Of a stretch of DNA of 64,000 nt, positions 8,518-17,867 are shown piece after piece. Within the stretch, counting starts at the first letter, position 1. Each line of letters opens with the position of its first letter. The notes beneath the pieces were generated by a model. The model was given only the letters and a program-made list of their open reading frames with translations, was not told where the DNA came from and made no database searches. The stretch spans positions 62,001-126,000 of the forward strand of contig JANXLU010000068.1 in NCBI GenBank assembly GCA_025354985.1. Direction: 5' to 3'. Position numbers and translations under genes: made by a program. This DNA comes from Chloroflexota bacterium (GTDB lineage Bacteria > Chloroflexota > Anaerolineae > J036 > Brachytrichaceae).

Positions 8518-11500
8518 ATGATTACCACACCTGGCGCCCGAGAAAATTCCTGGCTTGATCGCTCTTTATTTGGCAAGCTGGATTACGAGAAACTCGCATA
8601 TATCGCATTGATTGTTTTGGCAATTGCCTCCCGATTCTATGACTTGGGAACGCGTGCAATGAGCCATGACGAGAGCCTGCATACGTATTTTTCCTACAAT
8701 CTTTCAATAGGAAAGGGGTTCCAACACACTCCCTTAATGCACGGCCCCTTTCTCTTCCACATCACGGCATTAAGCTATTTCCTATTTGGAGATAGTGACT
8801 TCAGCAGTCGACTGCCATACGCCCTTATGGGCGTTGCATCTGTTGGCCTGCCATGGCTGTTTCGGCGTTGGCTCGGACGTACTGGTGCCCTTTCCGTGGC
8901 CCTGTTTATTTTGATTTCACCAAGCAATCTATATTACGACCGCTATATCCGTCAGGAAGCCAGCATCATTGTGTGGAATCTCCTGACTGTCTTTTCAACC
9001 TGGCGGTACATGGAAACCCGCCAAAACAAGTGGCTGTACTTGCTCACGGGAGTGCTGGCATTTCACGGCGCCGATAAGTCAACCAATTTCTTTACGGTAG
9101 CCCAGGCGGCCGCGTTTTTGGGTCCTCTTACGCTACTGCAGGTAATTCAAGCGCATGAGAAACCGATCCGTGCCATTGGGTTTGTTGCGGCGGTTGGTGC
9201 GGCGATAGCAGGGTTGAGTGTTGCATTTGTATTGGTCGCCAAACTACTCATCCGATCACTCACACCGACGGTTAATATTTCCGCCGACGCCGGCGTGGCC
9301 ATGAATTCCGGTGCTGTGGTTGTCCTGCTACTTCTGGTCGCTGCGGCTTCTGTTGGAACGTTTGTGTTGAGCAGGCTTTTCAGTCGGCTCTTTGGCACAT
9401 GGATGCAACGTACCAGCGAGGCGGCGCCGGCATTTAGCCCCTTGGTCATCATGGTGACCAGTACGCTGTTTATGGCATCCGCCGCATTGTTGCCAGTTCT
9501 TAATCCGATTTGGCGATTGCTAACCAGTGAAGACCTGGTCGCCCTCGATATGTTGGGGAACATGAGCAACCTCAACAGTAATGTCAGCGTCGTGTATGTC
9601 ATGTTGGCGCTAAGCCTTGCCCTAATATCGGTGGCCGTGGCCATCGGTCTGGCATGGAATGCTCGAATGTGGGTGCGCGTGATCGGTCTATTTCTTGCAA
9701 TAACCGTGCCTCTGTTCACAACCCTGTTTACGAACCCGGCGGGCATTGCCACCGGTTTCGTGGGGCAACTTGGTTATTGGATGGCGCAGCAGGGGGTCAT
9801 GCGTGGCAGCCAGCCCTGGTACTATTACTTTATCGTCGTTCCACTATACGAATACATGCTCGTATTTGGGGCGTTAATTGCTCTTGCCCTATTCCTGTAT
9901 AGAGCGGTGACGAGCAGATCCTTCGCACCGTCTCCAGAATTTAGTGTCGAACCCTCCCATGACGACGACCCATCGGAACCTTATGACGCGCCTACTCCTG
10001 CCCCACGCCGGACACTGGTTGTACCGAAGAGCCGGGTGATCAACCTTGGCTTCATGGAGATTCAGCTTCAAAGAAACGAAACGGTCGACGCCGAAACAGG
10101 CGAGCCGGTGCAAGCCGGCTCACGTCGCCTGGCGCCGGCAAAAGGGACTGCCATTGGATTAGCCTCAAACGGCCCCCGGCAAATCACAGATTTTGGACTA
10201 CTGTTTCCTGCATTTCTGATCTGGTTTATGGTCAGCAACTGGCTTACATATTCTGCCGCGGGTGAGAAGATGCCCTGGCTGACCATTCATATAGCTCTGC
10301 CAATGGCGATGTTAACGGGCTGGCTGCTGGACGCCGTGGTAACTGCAGTTGGCCCGCGCTGGTCCAAGCTTGAATCATCATCAAAGTGGTGGCTGGTCGC
10401 ACTGAGCATATTGGCCGTTGTGTTTTCGGTTCAGGTTCTCAGCAGCATTGGCGCCTGGCCCTCGGATGTTACGGCCAGGACTGGTGCGTTAACGGCATTG
10501 GTCGTAAAAGTCATCGCGCTTGGCGTTACACTCGCCGGGCTCTGGCGCGTCATTGGAAACCGCGGCCTGATCGTCCGAGGAATACTACTGGCGACATTTG
10601 CCTTCCTGTCCATTCTTACAGCGCGTACCGCAATCATCGCAAGTTACATCAACTTTGACTACACGAAGGAGTTTCTGTTCTATGCTCACGGCGGGAATAC
10701 CGTCAAGACCGGGCTTGATCAATTAAGTGAGCTGAGCAAGCGCTTAAACGGCGGAAACACGATTAAGGTTGGTTACGACAGTGACAGCAGTTGGCCCATC
10801 AGCTGGTACATGCGTGATTTCCCAAATTCCGGTTTGATTGGAGATGCGCTGCCCAACAACTACAAGGAATATGACGCGTTTATCATTGGGGATTACAACA
10901 AGCAGCGGGATGACATCATCGCCAAACTCAAGGATGAATACACCCAATACAAATACATGCTTGTCTGGTGGCCGATGGAAGATTACAAGAATCTTGATTT
11001 GCCATCCATCTGGAAAAACCTGTCAAATCCGCGTTGGCGCGCGGCAATTTGGGAAATAGTTTTCAACCGCGAATACAAAAAATATTCCGAGTTTTACAAT
11101 ATTTCTTCGCTTACACCCGAGACATGGTCACCCGGGCACCCATACTTTCTGTTCGTCCGGAATGACGTGGCAGCACGTGTTTGGGATTACAGATCCGGAG
11201 CCGTGGCAACTGGTCAGGGTAACGCGAGTTTGCCGCCCCCCCCCCAGCCCGTTGTTGTAAACAAGAATACGGGCTACGGACAGATTGCTCTGCTAAATAA
11301 TCAACAAGTGGTGGTCGACTTCAAGAATAACAAAGTCACACTTCTCGATGCAAATGGAGACATCGTCGCGTCATGGGGCGGGCTTGGTAGTCAAACGGGC
11401 AAATTCAATGCCCCTTGGGGCGTCGCAGTTGACGCACAGGGAAGTATCCTCATCGCAGATACGTTCAACCACCGCATTCAGCGCTTTGACCGCGACGGAA

Positions 11501-12102
11501 ACTTCCTGAGCACGTGGGGAGGACCGGGTGTAACAAAAGACCCGGGCACGGGTAAGTCGACCCAATTCTTCGGCCCGCGCGATATAGCATTCGATAAGAA
11601 GGGGCAAATGCTTGTCACTGATACCGGAAACAAACGTATCCAGGTTTTTGACAATGATGGCAATTTCATTTCTCAATTTGGCACGGAAGGCACACAACCC
11701 GGTCAATTCAACGAACCCGTTGGTCTGGCAGTTGACGCTAATGGAAGCATCTTTGTGGCGGATACTTGGAATAAGCGCATTCAAGTATTTAGTCCCGAAT
11801 TCGTTTTTATGCGGCAATTTCAAGTGCAAGAATGGCAGGATATGAGACCCGAGGATCTGCAAGCGGTTGATAACAAACCCTACCTGGCCGTTAACGGTGG
11901 CACATTGTTTGCCTCCAGCCCGAAGAGCCACAAAGTATTGGCGTTTAATTCAACCACCGGACAACGACTGGAGACACCCGGTATCTCGTTGGGTGCAAAT
12001 TCCCTGCCAACTGGTTTAATAGTCTCATCAAACCAGTTATACGTTAGTGATGGCAATGGTGGCGGCGTACAAATATTTGATCTGGACACCTCTCTTCGCT
12101 AG
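8518..12102 (+). CDS. Agl23-like membrane protein fused to NHL beta-propeller
   Basis: 1194 residues. The N-terminal about 900 residues form a GT-C-type membrane domain matching the flippase-activity-associated Agl23 family (TIGR03663 type). The signature region is RAMSHDESLHTYFSYNL at about residues 43-59, with the acidic HDE in the first loop. Many transmembrane helices surround a soluble insertion at about 480-560. From about residue 915 there are NHL-type propeller blades (repeats such as GVAVDAQGSILIADTFNHRIQRF and GLAVDANGSIFVADTWNKRIQVF). A proline linker encoded by ten consecutive C bases (11236-11245) joins the two parts. In archaea Agl23 is linked to N-glycan assembly. The role here is presumably sugar transfer or export to the surface, with the propeller outside the cell. 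Confidence 0.82.
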   Translation: MITTPGARENSWLDRSLFGKLDYEKLAYIALIVLAIASRFYDLGTRAMSHDESLHTYFSYNLSIGKGFQHTPLMHGPFLFHITALSYFLFGDSDFSSRLPYALMGVASVGLPWLFRRWLGRTGALSVALFILISPSNLYYDRYIRQEASIIVWNLLTVFSTWRYMETRQNKWLYLLTGVLAFHGADKSTNFFTVAQAAAFLGPLTLLQVIQAHEKPIRAIGFVAAVGAAIAGLSVAFVLVAKLLIRSLTPTVNISADAGVAMNSGAVVVLLLLVAAASVGTFVLSRLFSRLFGTWMQRTSEAAPAFSPLVIMVTSTLFMASAALLPVLNPIWRLLTSEDLVALDMLGNMSNLNSNVSVVYVMLALSLALISVAVAIGLAWNARMWVRVIGLFLAITVPLFTTLFTNPAGIATGFVGQLGYWMAQQGVMRGSQPWYYYFIVVPLYEYMLVFGALIALALFLYRAVTSRSFAPSPEFSVEPSHDDDPSEPYDAPTPAPRRTLVVPKSRVINLGFMEIQLQRNETVDAETGEPVQAGSRRLAPAKGTAIGLASNGPRQITDFGLLFPAFLIWFMVSNWLTYSAAGEKMPWLTIHIALPMAMLTGWLLDAVVTAVGPRWSKLESSSKWWLVALSILAVVFSVQVLSSIGAWPSDVTARTGALTALVVKVIALGVTLAGLWRVIGNRGLIVRGILLATFAFLSILTARTAIIASYINFDYTKEFLFYAHGGNTVKTGLDQLSELSKRLNGGNTIKVGYDSDSSWPISWYMRDFPNSGLIGDALPNNYKEYDAFIIGDYNKQRDDIIAKLKDEYTQYKYMLVWWPMEDYKNLDLPSIWKNLSNPRWRAAIWEIVFNREYKKYSEFYNISSLTPETWSPGHPYFLFVRNDVAARVWDYRSGAVATGQGNASLPPPPQPVVVNKNTGYGQIALLNNQQVVVDFKNNKVTLLDANGDIVASWGGLGSQTGKFNAPWGVAVDAQGSILIADTFNHRIQRFDRDGNFLSTWGGPGVTKDPGTGKSTQFFGPRDIAFDKKGQMLVTDTGNKRIQVFDNDGNFISQFGTEGTQPGQFNEPVGLAVDANGSIFVADTWNKRIQVFSPEFVFMRQFQVQEWQDMRPEDLQAVDNKPYLAVNGGTLFASSPKSHKVLAFNSTTGQRLETPGISLGANSLPTGLIVSSNQLYVSDGNGGGVQIFDLDTSLR
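11236..11245 (+). repeat. C10 homopolymer tract inside coding sequence
   Basis: Ten consecutive C residues encode the proline linker between the membrane domain and the NHL propeller of the Agl23-like protein. It is the longest mononucleotide run I noticed in any coding sequence here. Slippage by one base would frameshift the propeller while leaving the membrane domain intact. Confidence 0.85.
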
Positions 12103-12262
12103 GGTTCAATGGAAGAAGAGTGCCAGAGTCAGAGCGGAAATTTGATTGGCTGCGATCCCGCAACAGCCGCCAATTGTGGTGGCGCCCTGCCCCTCCCACC
12201 CGACCCCTGTTACGGCAGAGTGCGACGGCGATAAAGAATTGGTCAGAGTCCAACTAAAATCT
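12103..12262. other. Intergenic, no feature seen
   Basis: About 160 bp between the convergent Agl23-like and holA genes. No tRNA-like fold, strong terminator hairpin with a T-run, or convincing short gene was seen. The open frames crossing it show no recognisable domain. Confidence 0.5.
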
Positions 12263-13288
12263 TCATTTGTGCGCGTCACCCAGTTCAGCAATGAGCACAT
12301 CGAGTGCAGTAACGTCGTCCATCGCGCCCGTTTTGATCGCCTCATCAGCGTCTTGGACCAAGCGATGCGCACGTATCAAGTCGGTCATGGAAAACCTTTT
12401 GGACTGTTCAAGTGCTTTTCCAGCCGGGAATGGTTTCATGCCTAGCTTTTCACCAAGTGATTGTGCAGTCATTCGATCATTTTCCTTGGCGATGATGAGC
12501 AGGCGAGTCTGCCGTTGAATCATGCTCAAAACAACCAGTGGGCTTTCACCCCTTGCCAGAACCCCGCGAACCACTGTGAAGGCCTCTGCAGTGCGCCGCT
12601 GGCTGATTGCATCGGTAAATTTGAAAATGTCGGCGACATCCTCCTCTTGTACAAGCGTTTGAACGTCGCCCACCGTTATGCTGCGGCCAAGTGCATACGG
12701 CACCAGCTTGTCCAGCTCCATTTCAAGTTTTCGCAAATACAGCCGCGTATCATCGGCCAAATGGTCGCGGTCGTTTTTGTTGCCTCGGTTTATCCGCGTT
12801 GACAGCAACTGGGCCGCCGGCGGCTGAATGTCCCCACCCTTGGTCTTTACACGGTCGTGAATCCATGCGAAGACATTGTCAGGCAAGGGGAATTCGCGCA
12901 GGTGCGTTGCACTGGCATCCTTCCTTGCGCACTGCAGCACAGGATGCGTGGAACCGGGAAGCTCATCCTCGACAAACAAAAGGTCGGAGTCATCAGGCAA
13001 CTCTGGAAGGTAGGCAGCCAGCTTCTCGGCCTCCTCGTCGTCAGATTTTTGTCGTTTACGCCTTTGATCAGCCTTGCCAAGATAGTAGCGGGCGACAATT
13101 AACCTTCGCTCGACGAAAAATCCCGCTGAATCGCAAGACCGCTGAAGCTCTGAAAACGAAGCGTGCGAATCCAGAAAAGTCAAATTAAATGCGTCACCGT
13201 TTGCGTTGTCCTTTGCAAATGACGCCTGAAGGACGCGAACCGCCTCGTCGCGTGCAATCGCATCGGCCCCAAAGAGTATTTGCCACAT
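12263..13288 (-). CDS. holA: DNA polymerase III subunit delta
   Basis: Clamp-loader delta subunit, which opens the beta sliding clamp. About 341 residues, close to the family norm. The sequence opens with the delta N-terminal fold (WQILFGADAIARDEAV) and carries the C-terminal collar domain (DIFKFTDAISQRRTAEAFTVV, then ESPLVVLSMIQRQTRLLIIAKEN), both typical of HolA. The ATG at 13288 lies one base after the epimerase stop, so it is probably the last gene of the minus-strand operon starting at 16589. A TTG nine bases upstream would overlap the epimerase. holB, its clamp-loader partner, lies at 29551-30561. Confidence 0.9.
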   Translation of the reverse strand: MWQILFGADAIARDEAVRVLQASFAKDNANGDAFNLTFLDSHASFSELQRSCDSAGFFVERRLIVARYYLGKADQRRKRQKSDDEEAEKLAAYLPELPDDSDLLFVEDELPGSTHPVLQCARKDASATHLREFPLPDNVFAWIHDRVKTKGGDIQPPAAQLLSTRINRGNKNDRDHLADDTRLYLRKLEMELDKLVPYALGRSITVGDVQTLVQEEDVADIFKFTDAISQRRTAEAFTVVRGVLARGESPLVVLSMIQRQTRLLIIAKENDRMTAQSLGEKLGMKPFPAGKALEQSKRFSMTDLIRAHRLVQDADEAIKTGAMDDVTALDVLIAELGDAHK

Positions 13289-13289
13289 C

Positions 13290-14279
13290 CTATTCAATCA
13301 CGCCATTCGCCTTATACCAGGCAAATGTCCGCTCCACTGTTTCACGTAAGGGCCGTGTGGTCAGGCCCAAATCGTGCCTGGCCCGGCTGCTGTCAAACCA
13401 GAAAGTTTCACATGAATATCTAAGTTGATCACCCGACAGAGGAAACTTAATTTTTGCCAGCCGTTGCAGCCCATCCATAACATGCGAAATGCCAAACGCT
13501 GGTGCGCGTGCAATCCGCAGCATCGGCCGTGGCTTGCGCCCGGCGATTCCGTTTGCAAGGTTGGCAAGCTCTTGGTGATGAACGTTTTCGCCACCGAGGA
13601 TATACCGGGCGCCACTCGCTCCGTGTTCATAGGCTGCAATATGACCTGCGCACGCATCCGACACATCGACAACGCAAATTCCACCGTCCGTAAAGGCTTG
13701 AATTCCATGTCTCGCGGCCTGCACTACGATACCGCCACCAATGACATTAACATCACGTGGACCCATAATGACCGCCGGATTGACCACGACCACATCCTGA
13801 CCTTCTGACACTGCTTGAACCACGGCTTGTTCCGCCATAAATTTGCTGTGGCCGTAGTAAAACCTGCTGGGCGCAATATCAAAGGTTGCAAACTCATCCC
13901 GCATCGTTCCAAATTCCGGCACGCCCAAACTGGCAACGCTGCTCGTAAATATCACGCGCCTGACGCCACAGATGCGCGCCGCCTGCAAAACGTTGCGCGT
14001 GCCCTGAACATTCACGTTATACATCGCGTCACGCGAGGTGTTCCAATAATTCGCAACTGCGGCAACGTGAAATACGACATCCACGTCCTTCATCGCAGCC
14101 ACAAGGGATGGCAGGTCAGTTACGTCGCCGTATGCAGCCTGATGTCTAACGCCGGAAAGGATGGCCACGTTTGATGACTTGCGTACGAGACCACGCGCCG
14201 ACCAACCGCGCTGCGCAATCATTTCTACAAGGTTGGCGCCGACAAACCCCGAGGCGCCCGTGATCAATGCTTGTGTCAT
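13290..14279 (-). CDS. NAD-dependent epimerase/dehydratase (DFR-like extended SDR)
   Basis: Extended short-chain dehydrogenase/reductase, 329 residues. The NAD(P)-binding motif GASGFVGANL is at about residues 7-16. The catalytic Ser/Tyr/Lys set is present as FTSS at about residues 120-123 and YYGHSK at about 150-155. The sequence resembles dihydroflavonol reductases and hopanoid-associated sugar epimerases, but I cannot choose a substrate. Its start overlaps the preceding histone-deacetylase-like gene by four bases (ATGA), and its stop is one base before the holA ATG, so the four genes form a tight minus-strand operon. Confidence 0.82.
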   Translation of the reverse strand: MTQALITGASGFVGANLVEMIAQRGWSARGLVRKSSNVAILSGVRHQAAYGDVTDLPSLVAAMKDVDVVFHVAAVANYWNTSRDAMYNVNVQGTRNVLQAARICGVRRVIFTSSVASLGVPEFGTMRDEFATFDIAPSRFYYGHSKFMAEQAVVQAVSEGQDVVVVNPAVIMGPRDVNVIGGGIVVQAARHGIQAFTDGGICVVDVSDACAGHIAAYEHGASGARYILGGENVHHQELANLANGIAGRKPRPMLRIARAPAFGISHVMDGLQRLAKIKFPLSGDQLRYSCETFWFDSSRARHDLGLTTRPLRETVERTFAWYKANGVIE

Positions 14280-15322
14280 CTCAGGTTGTGCAGTATGCGC
14301 GCACGATCCACGATTGAACCCACACGCTCCAAGGTTGCGCCATCCTCTGGTTCACTACCGAAAGGATCCACCCCTGTTGGCTCAGAACCTGAAAGTTGCT
14401 GCACCAAGTCCCCAACACCGATAGACAGCACATCCAAATCATAGCCACCTTCCAGAACGGCGACGATTTTGCCCCCACTGTGCTGGCCCGCGATCCTCAT
14501 CACCACGTCCGTCATCTTGCGATAACCCATTAGGCTAAGACCCATTCCTGCCAGAGGATCCCGCCAATGTGCGTCATATCCCGTGGAAACAATCACTATT
14601 TCGGGCTTGAATCGATCGGCAATCGGCTCTAGAACGTGGTCCATAACGCCAAGATATCCCTCATCGGCCGTACCTGCCGGCAGCGGAACGTTGACGGTAT
14701 AGCCGGACCCCGCCCCAAGCCCGACATCAGTCAATTTCCCGCTACCGGGATAAATGCCCCACTGATGCGCGCTGAAATACATCACGCGTGGATCATCATA
14801 GAAGAGTGATTCGGTGCCGTTGCCATGGTGCACATCCCAATCGACTATTAGCACACGTGACAGTCCGTGATTGTTAAGTGCCTCGAAGGCGGCGATTGCG
14901 GTACTATTCGTGAGGCAAAACCCTTCAGCATGGTCGGCAAACGCGTGGTGGCCGGGGGGGCGCGCCAGTAAGATGCCAGCCTTTACGTCTCCATGCAAAA
15001 CGTCCCGCATCGCCTGCTGTGCGCCGCCGGCGGCCAGTGCGGCAACGTCAAAACTATACTCATTGACATAAGTATCGCCATCCAACATACCGCCGCCGTG
15101 GGCACAAAAGTCCTGAAGCCTCTCAAGATACCGAATGGAATGCACGCCCGCAAGTTCGGTCATCGACGCAGGCGCAAAGGGCATTGCGTTCATCCCTCTA
15201 AATTCCCGGCTGCGAGCGTCAAGCACACGATGGATCGCCCGTATTCGATCCGCACACTCCGGATGCCCCGGCTGATTGTGCAACGCAAAATCACCGTGTG
15301 TGTAAACGCCGACGCCAATCAT
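14276..15322 (-). CDS. Histone deacetylase family (class II-like) amidohydrolase
   Basis: A 348-residue zinc-dependent deacetylase of the arginase/deacetylase fold. It shows the substrate-channel motif RPPGHHA and the metal-binding DWDVHHGNGT, followed by FSAHQWGIYPGSG. The late STGYDAHWRDPLAG segment carries a third metal ligand. Bacterial homologues act on acetylated polyamines or small amides (acetylpolyamine amidohydrolase, AcuC), and the exact substrate here is unknown. The ATG at 15322 gives the usual N-terminus and lies one base after the MFS stop. The open frame extending to 15379 would overlap the transporter. Its end overlaps the epimerase gene by four bases. Confidence 0.85.
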   Translation of the reverse strand: MIGVGVYTHGDFALHNQPGHPECADRIRAIHRVLDARSREFRGMNAMPFAPASMTELAGVHSIRYLERLQDFCAHGGGMLDGDTYVNEYSFDVAALAAGGAQQAMRDVLHGDVKAGILLARPPGHHAFADHAEGFCLTNSTAIAAFEALNNHGLSRVLIVDWDVHHGNGTESLFYDDPRVMYFSAHQWGIYPGSGKLTDVGLGAGSGYTVNVPLPAGTADEGYLGVMDHVLEPIADRFKPEIVIVSTGYDAHWRDPLAGMGLSLMGYRKMTDVVMRIAGQHSGGKIVAVLEGGYDLDVLSIGVGDLVQQLSGSEPTGVDPFGSEPEDGATLERVGSIVDRARILHNLR

Positions 15323-15323
15323 G

Positions 15324-16589
15324 CTATGTTCGGCCTGATGCCCGTAAGTTTTTCGCCTCGGTAATGCCAAGTCGAACAATCAACACCCCGATGATCAGAA
15401 TTATTGCATTAACAACAAATGGACCTTCCTTAAAGCCCTCGCTCAACCCACCCATCAACAGCGGCCCAATAACCTTGCCACTGCTCTGGGCCAGGGTATA
15501 CATGCCAAACGCAGCACCCCGATGCTTGCCACCAGTGACATCGGCCACCAGAGCTTGTTCGGCGGGAATGCTCGCCGCGTATGCCAATGCCTCAATCAGC
15601 CCAAACGCCGCAAATACAGCGAGCTTGGCTTGTACCGTCCAGCCTCCAAGGAAACTAAATGCCACCAGTGCCAACGATATGGCCGCGCTCACAGATAGAG
15701 CCACAATCATGGGCGGCTTCCGCCCCACCCGATCGCTTAACCCCCCAAAACGGCTTGGCGCGAGTCCACTTACGATGGCGCCGGGCACATAGGCCAAACC
15801 AATCCAGGTGACGTTGGAAGTTACAAATCGTTCAATAAATGTCAGGATAAATGGCTGTATCGAATATGCCGACGCGCTGGTCAAAAGAACCACTACCAAA
15901 ATAATGTTCAATTTGTGGTCTCGAAAACTTAATCGGTCGGAGGAAGCTCCAACCGTCCCAGATTTGGGCATGGTCTCAGGAATTAACATCCAGGCCAGGA
16001 CCAGACTGGCTACGGCGCCAACGCCATACAGTGCAAATCCATAAATCCAAACATTCCTGGTAATGTGCAGCTCACCCTGCGGATCCCAACCGCTGGAAAG
16101 CAGAATTGGCAGGAGCAGAATCGCGCCCCAGATACCGCCGCGATACTGTGATTCTTCCGTCAACCCAAAACTGCTTCCCCTGCCACTGTCGTTCGCAAGA
16201 TCGTAGGTGATGGTGTATGCGGCCAACAGTATGGTGCCCAAGCCCAACCCGTGTAAAAACTGGGCGAAAAACAGACCCAGCTTCCCATTACTTAGGGCAA
16301 ACATGACCAGGGATACGATCATGAAACATATTCCGGTCAACAATACGGGCTTTCGACCAACACGATCAAGCAATCTACCGAACAAAGGCCGCGACACTGC
16401 GGCCATAAGCGCACTGGTGGCATATAACCCACCAATTTCCAGTCCAGTTGTTTGAAACTGACCGGAATAAATTGGAAGTCCAGCAATTACAGTCGTTATG
16501 GAAAGACACGCAAGCACAATAATCCAGCGCATCCGGGCCAGAATTTGTGCAGTGCTTTGGGGTGATACCGTAGTAGTAGCGTCAGTCAT
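15324..16589 (-). CDS. MFS transporter
   Basis: Major facilitator superfamily permease, 421 residues with 12 predicted transmembrane helices. The loop 2-3 signature appears as GRLLDRVGRKPVLL in the first half and as GGLSDRVGRKPPMI in the second half. It is the first gene of the operon that continues into the deacetylase, epimerase and holA. A minus-strand TACAAT lies about 30 bp upstream (16626-16621), followed by a short leader with AGGGA near the ATG. The substrate is not recognisable; drug/metabolite efflux is the default family guess. Confidence 0.85.
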   Translation of the reverse strand: MTDATTTVSPQSTAQILARMRWIIVLACLSITTVIAGLPIYSGQFQTTGLEIGGLYATSALMAAVSRPLFGRLLDRVGRKPVLLTGICFMIVSLVMFALSNGKLGLFFAQFLHGLGLGTILLAAYTITYDLANDSGRGSSFGLTEESQYRGGIWGAILLLPILLSSGWDPQGELHITRNVWIYGFALYGVGAVASLVLAWMLIPETMPKSGTVGASSDRLSFRDHKLNIILVVVLLTSASAYSIQPFILTFIERFVTSNVTWIGLAYVPGAIVSGLAPSRFGGLSDRVGRKPPMIVALSVSAAISLALVAFSFLGGWTVQAKLAVFAAFGLIEALAYAASIPAEQALVADVTGGKHRGAAFGMYTLAQSSGKVIGPLLMGGLSEGFKEGPFVVNAIILIIGVLIVRLGITEAKNLRASGRT

Positions 16590-16642
16590 GCATCATCCCT
16601 GGTGCAGCCAGGAGAGCACGATTGTATCGCGGCGATATTGGG

Positions 16643-17419
16643 TTAGGCAAACTGACCGGCAGCGTCAAGCGCAATCTGGATCGCCCGATCAACCGCAGAC
16701 GCGCGTTGTTCCACAACTACGTGCTCGCTTTCGGTTCGTTGTGCAACCACGCCGCAAATACAAGCCGCTCGAAAACTGTAGACCCCCGCCATTTTGAATA
16801 ATGTGCCGGCTTCCATTTCATAGTTGACAATGTTTAATGCCCGGAACTCGTCTGTCTGACCCTGCAAGTGGCGCAATAAATGTGGGTTTGCGGATGAACT
16901 GGATCGCTCCTGGCCCTCGAAGAAGGTGTCAACGCTGGCAGTTATACCCACTTTATGGGGCACGCCCAGTCTTATGGCCGAATTCGCCAGGGCAACGGTC
17001 AAAAACGGGTCAGCAGCCGCCGGATAATCAACGGGAGCAACGTCGTTTGCTGCTCCCTGCCGGCAAAGTGCCGCATAACTGATTACGACGTCACCGGCGT
17101 GAACATCGGCCTGAATACTACCGCATGTCCCAATTCTTATAATCGTTCGAATACCCGCCTGAAACAATTCATTAACGACGATACTTAGTGAAGGCGCTCC
17201 CATGCCGCTTGTAGCGGAAATGACAGACCGGCCATTTGCCAACGTGCACTGATAGCTGTTAAGCCCGCGATACTCCGAAAGTATCTTCGGCTCCGTGCAA
17301 TACTTTTGGGCGATGGTTGTCGCCCTGTTCGGGTCACCACTTAGAAATGCCAGTGTTGGGGGCTGTGAACCCAGGTCGTTGCGACCAAAACCGATGTGAT
17401 ACAGCCTGTCAGAAGACAT
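16643..17419 (-). CDS. udp: Uridine phosphorylase-type nucleoside phosphorylase
   Basis: Phosphorolytic nucleoside phosphorylase of the PNP/UDP family, 258 residues. It has the N-terminal phosphate loop LSGDPNRA, the GTCGSIQ segment, and the late base/ribose site EMEAGTLFKMA with the conserved Glu-Met-Glu. The order and spacing resemble uridine phosphorylase, cleaving uridine to uracil and ribose 1-phosphate, but inosine or other nucleosides are possible. The ATG at 17419 is preferred over a much longer open frame because TACAAT on the minus strand (17432-17427) ends 7 nt before it, which implies a leaderless transcript. It has no overlap with the MFS operon next to it. Confidence 0.85.
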   Translation of the reverse strand: MSSDRLYHIGFGRNDLGSQPPTLAFLSGDPNRATTIAQKYCTEPKILSEYRGLNSYQCTLANGRSVISATSGMGAPSLSIVVNELFQAGIRTIIRIGTCGSIQADVHAGDVVISYAALCRQGAANDVAPVDYPAAADPFLTVALANSAIRLGVPHKVGITASVDTFFEGQERSSSSANPHLLRHLQGQTDEFRALNIVNYEMEAGTLFKMAGVYSFRAACICGVVAQRTESEHVVVEQRASAVDRAIQIALDAAGQFA

Positions 17420-17549
17420 GATGGGAATTGTACGAGACATTCGCGGCGAAAATCCAATAAATTCCAAACGATAAACTCGTAAGCTGCAACGGTATGCGAT
17501 CCACAGCCGGATTAATGGCCGTCGGTAGGTCAGCAAAACGACGATAGTT

Positions 17550-17854
17550 TTGCCATTTTTTGATCCGCTGTATTTCCTTTTTTTGCTTCCGGGACTGCTA
17601 TTTGCCATGTGGGCACAACGGCACGTTCGGTTGACATATATAAAGTATTCGGCGATTGGCACACGCAGTGGGATCACGGGTGTTGCCGCTCACGTTGGAG
17701 GAGTCCGGCTTTTTGGGCAGGTGACGAATTGGCCGGCGCCCGCCAGGTTCTCAACGCTGCGGCCTTTACATATATCGCGGCCGCAGCTCAGGCGTTACTC
17801 CAGCCTACCTATTTCATCACCCGGTTTGGCTCGGGCAGGCGCCGTCGCCTCTAG
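17550..17854 (+). pseudogene. Remnant of YugP-type membrane zinc metallopeptidase
   Basis: A decayed gene. The first 45 codons (from 17550) read MPFFDPLYFLFLLPGLLF and on to a tyrosine- and serine-containing end typical of the N-terminus of YugP-family membrane metallopeptidases. The normal middle, including the HExxH zinc site, is missing. Downstream pieces match the family C-terminus only if the frame changes twice. LEESGFLG is read in the second frame (about 17691-17714). DELAGARQVLNAAAFTYIAAA and a short membrane tail follow in the third (about 17723-17854). Family members are about 225-230 residues, so roughly 380 bp have been lost. The 129-codon open frame starting here is not a functional gene. 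Confidence 0.75.
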
Positions 17855-17867
17855 ATTTGCCGAACGG

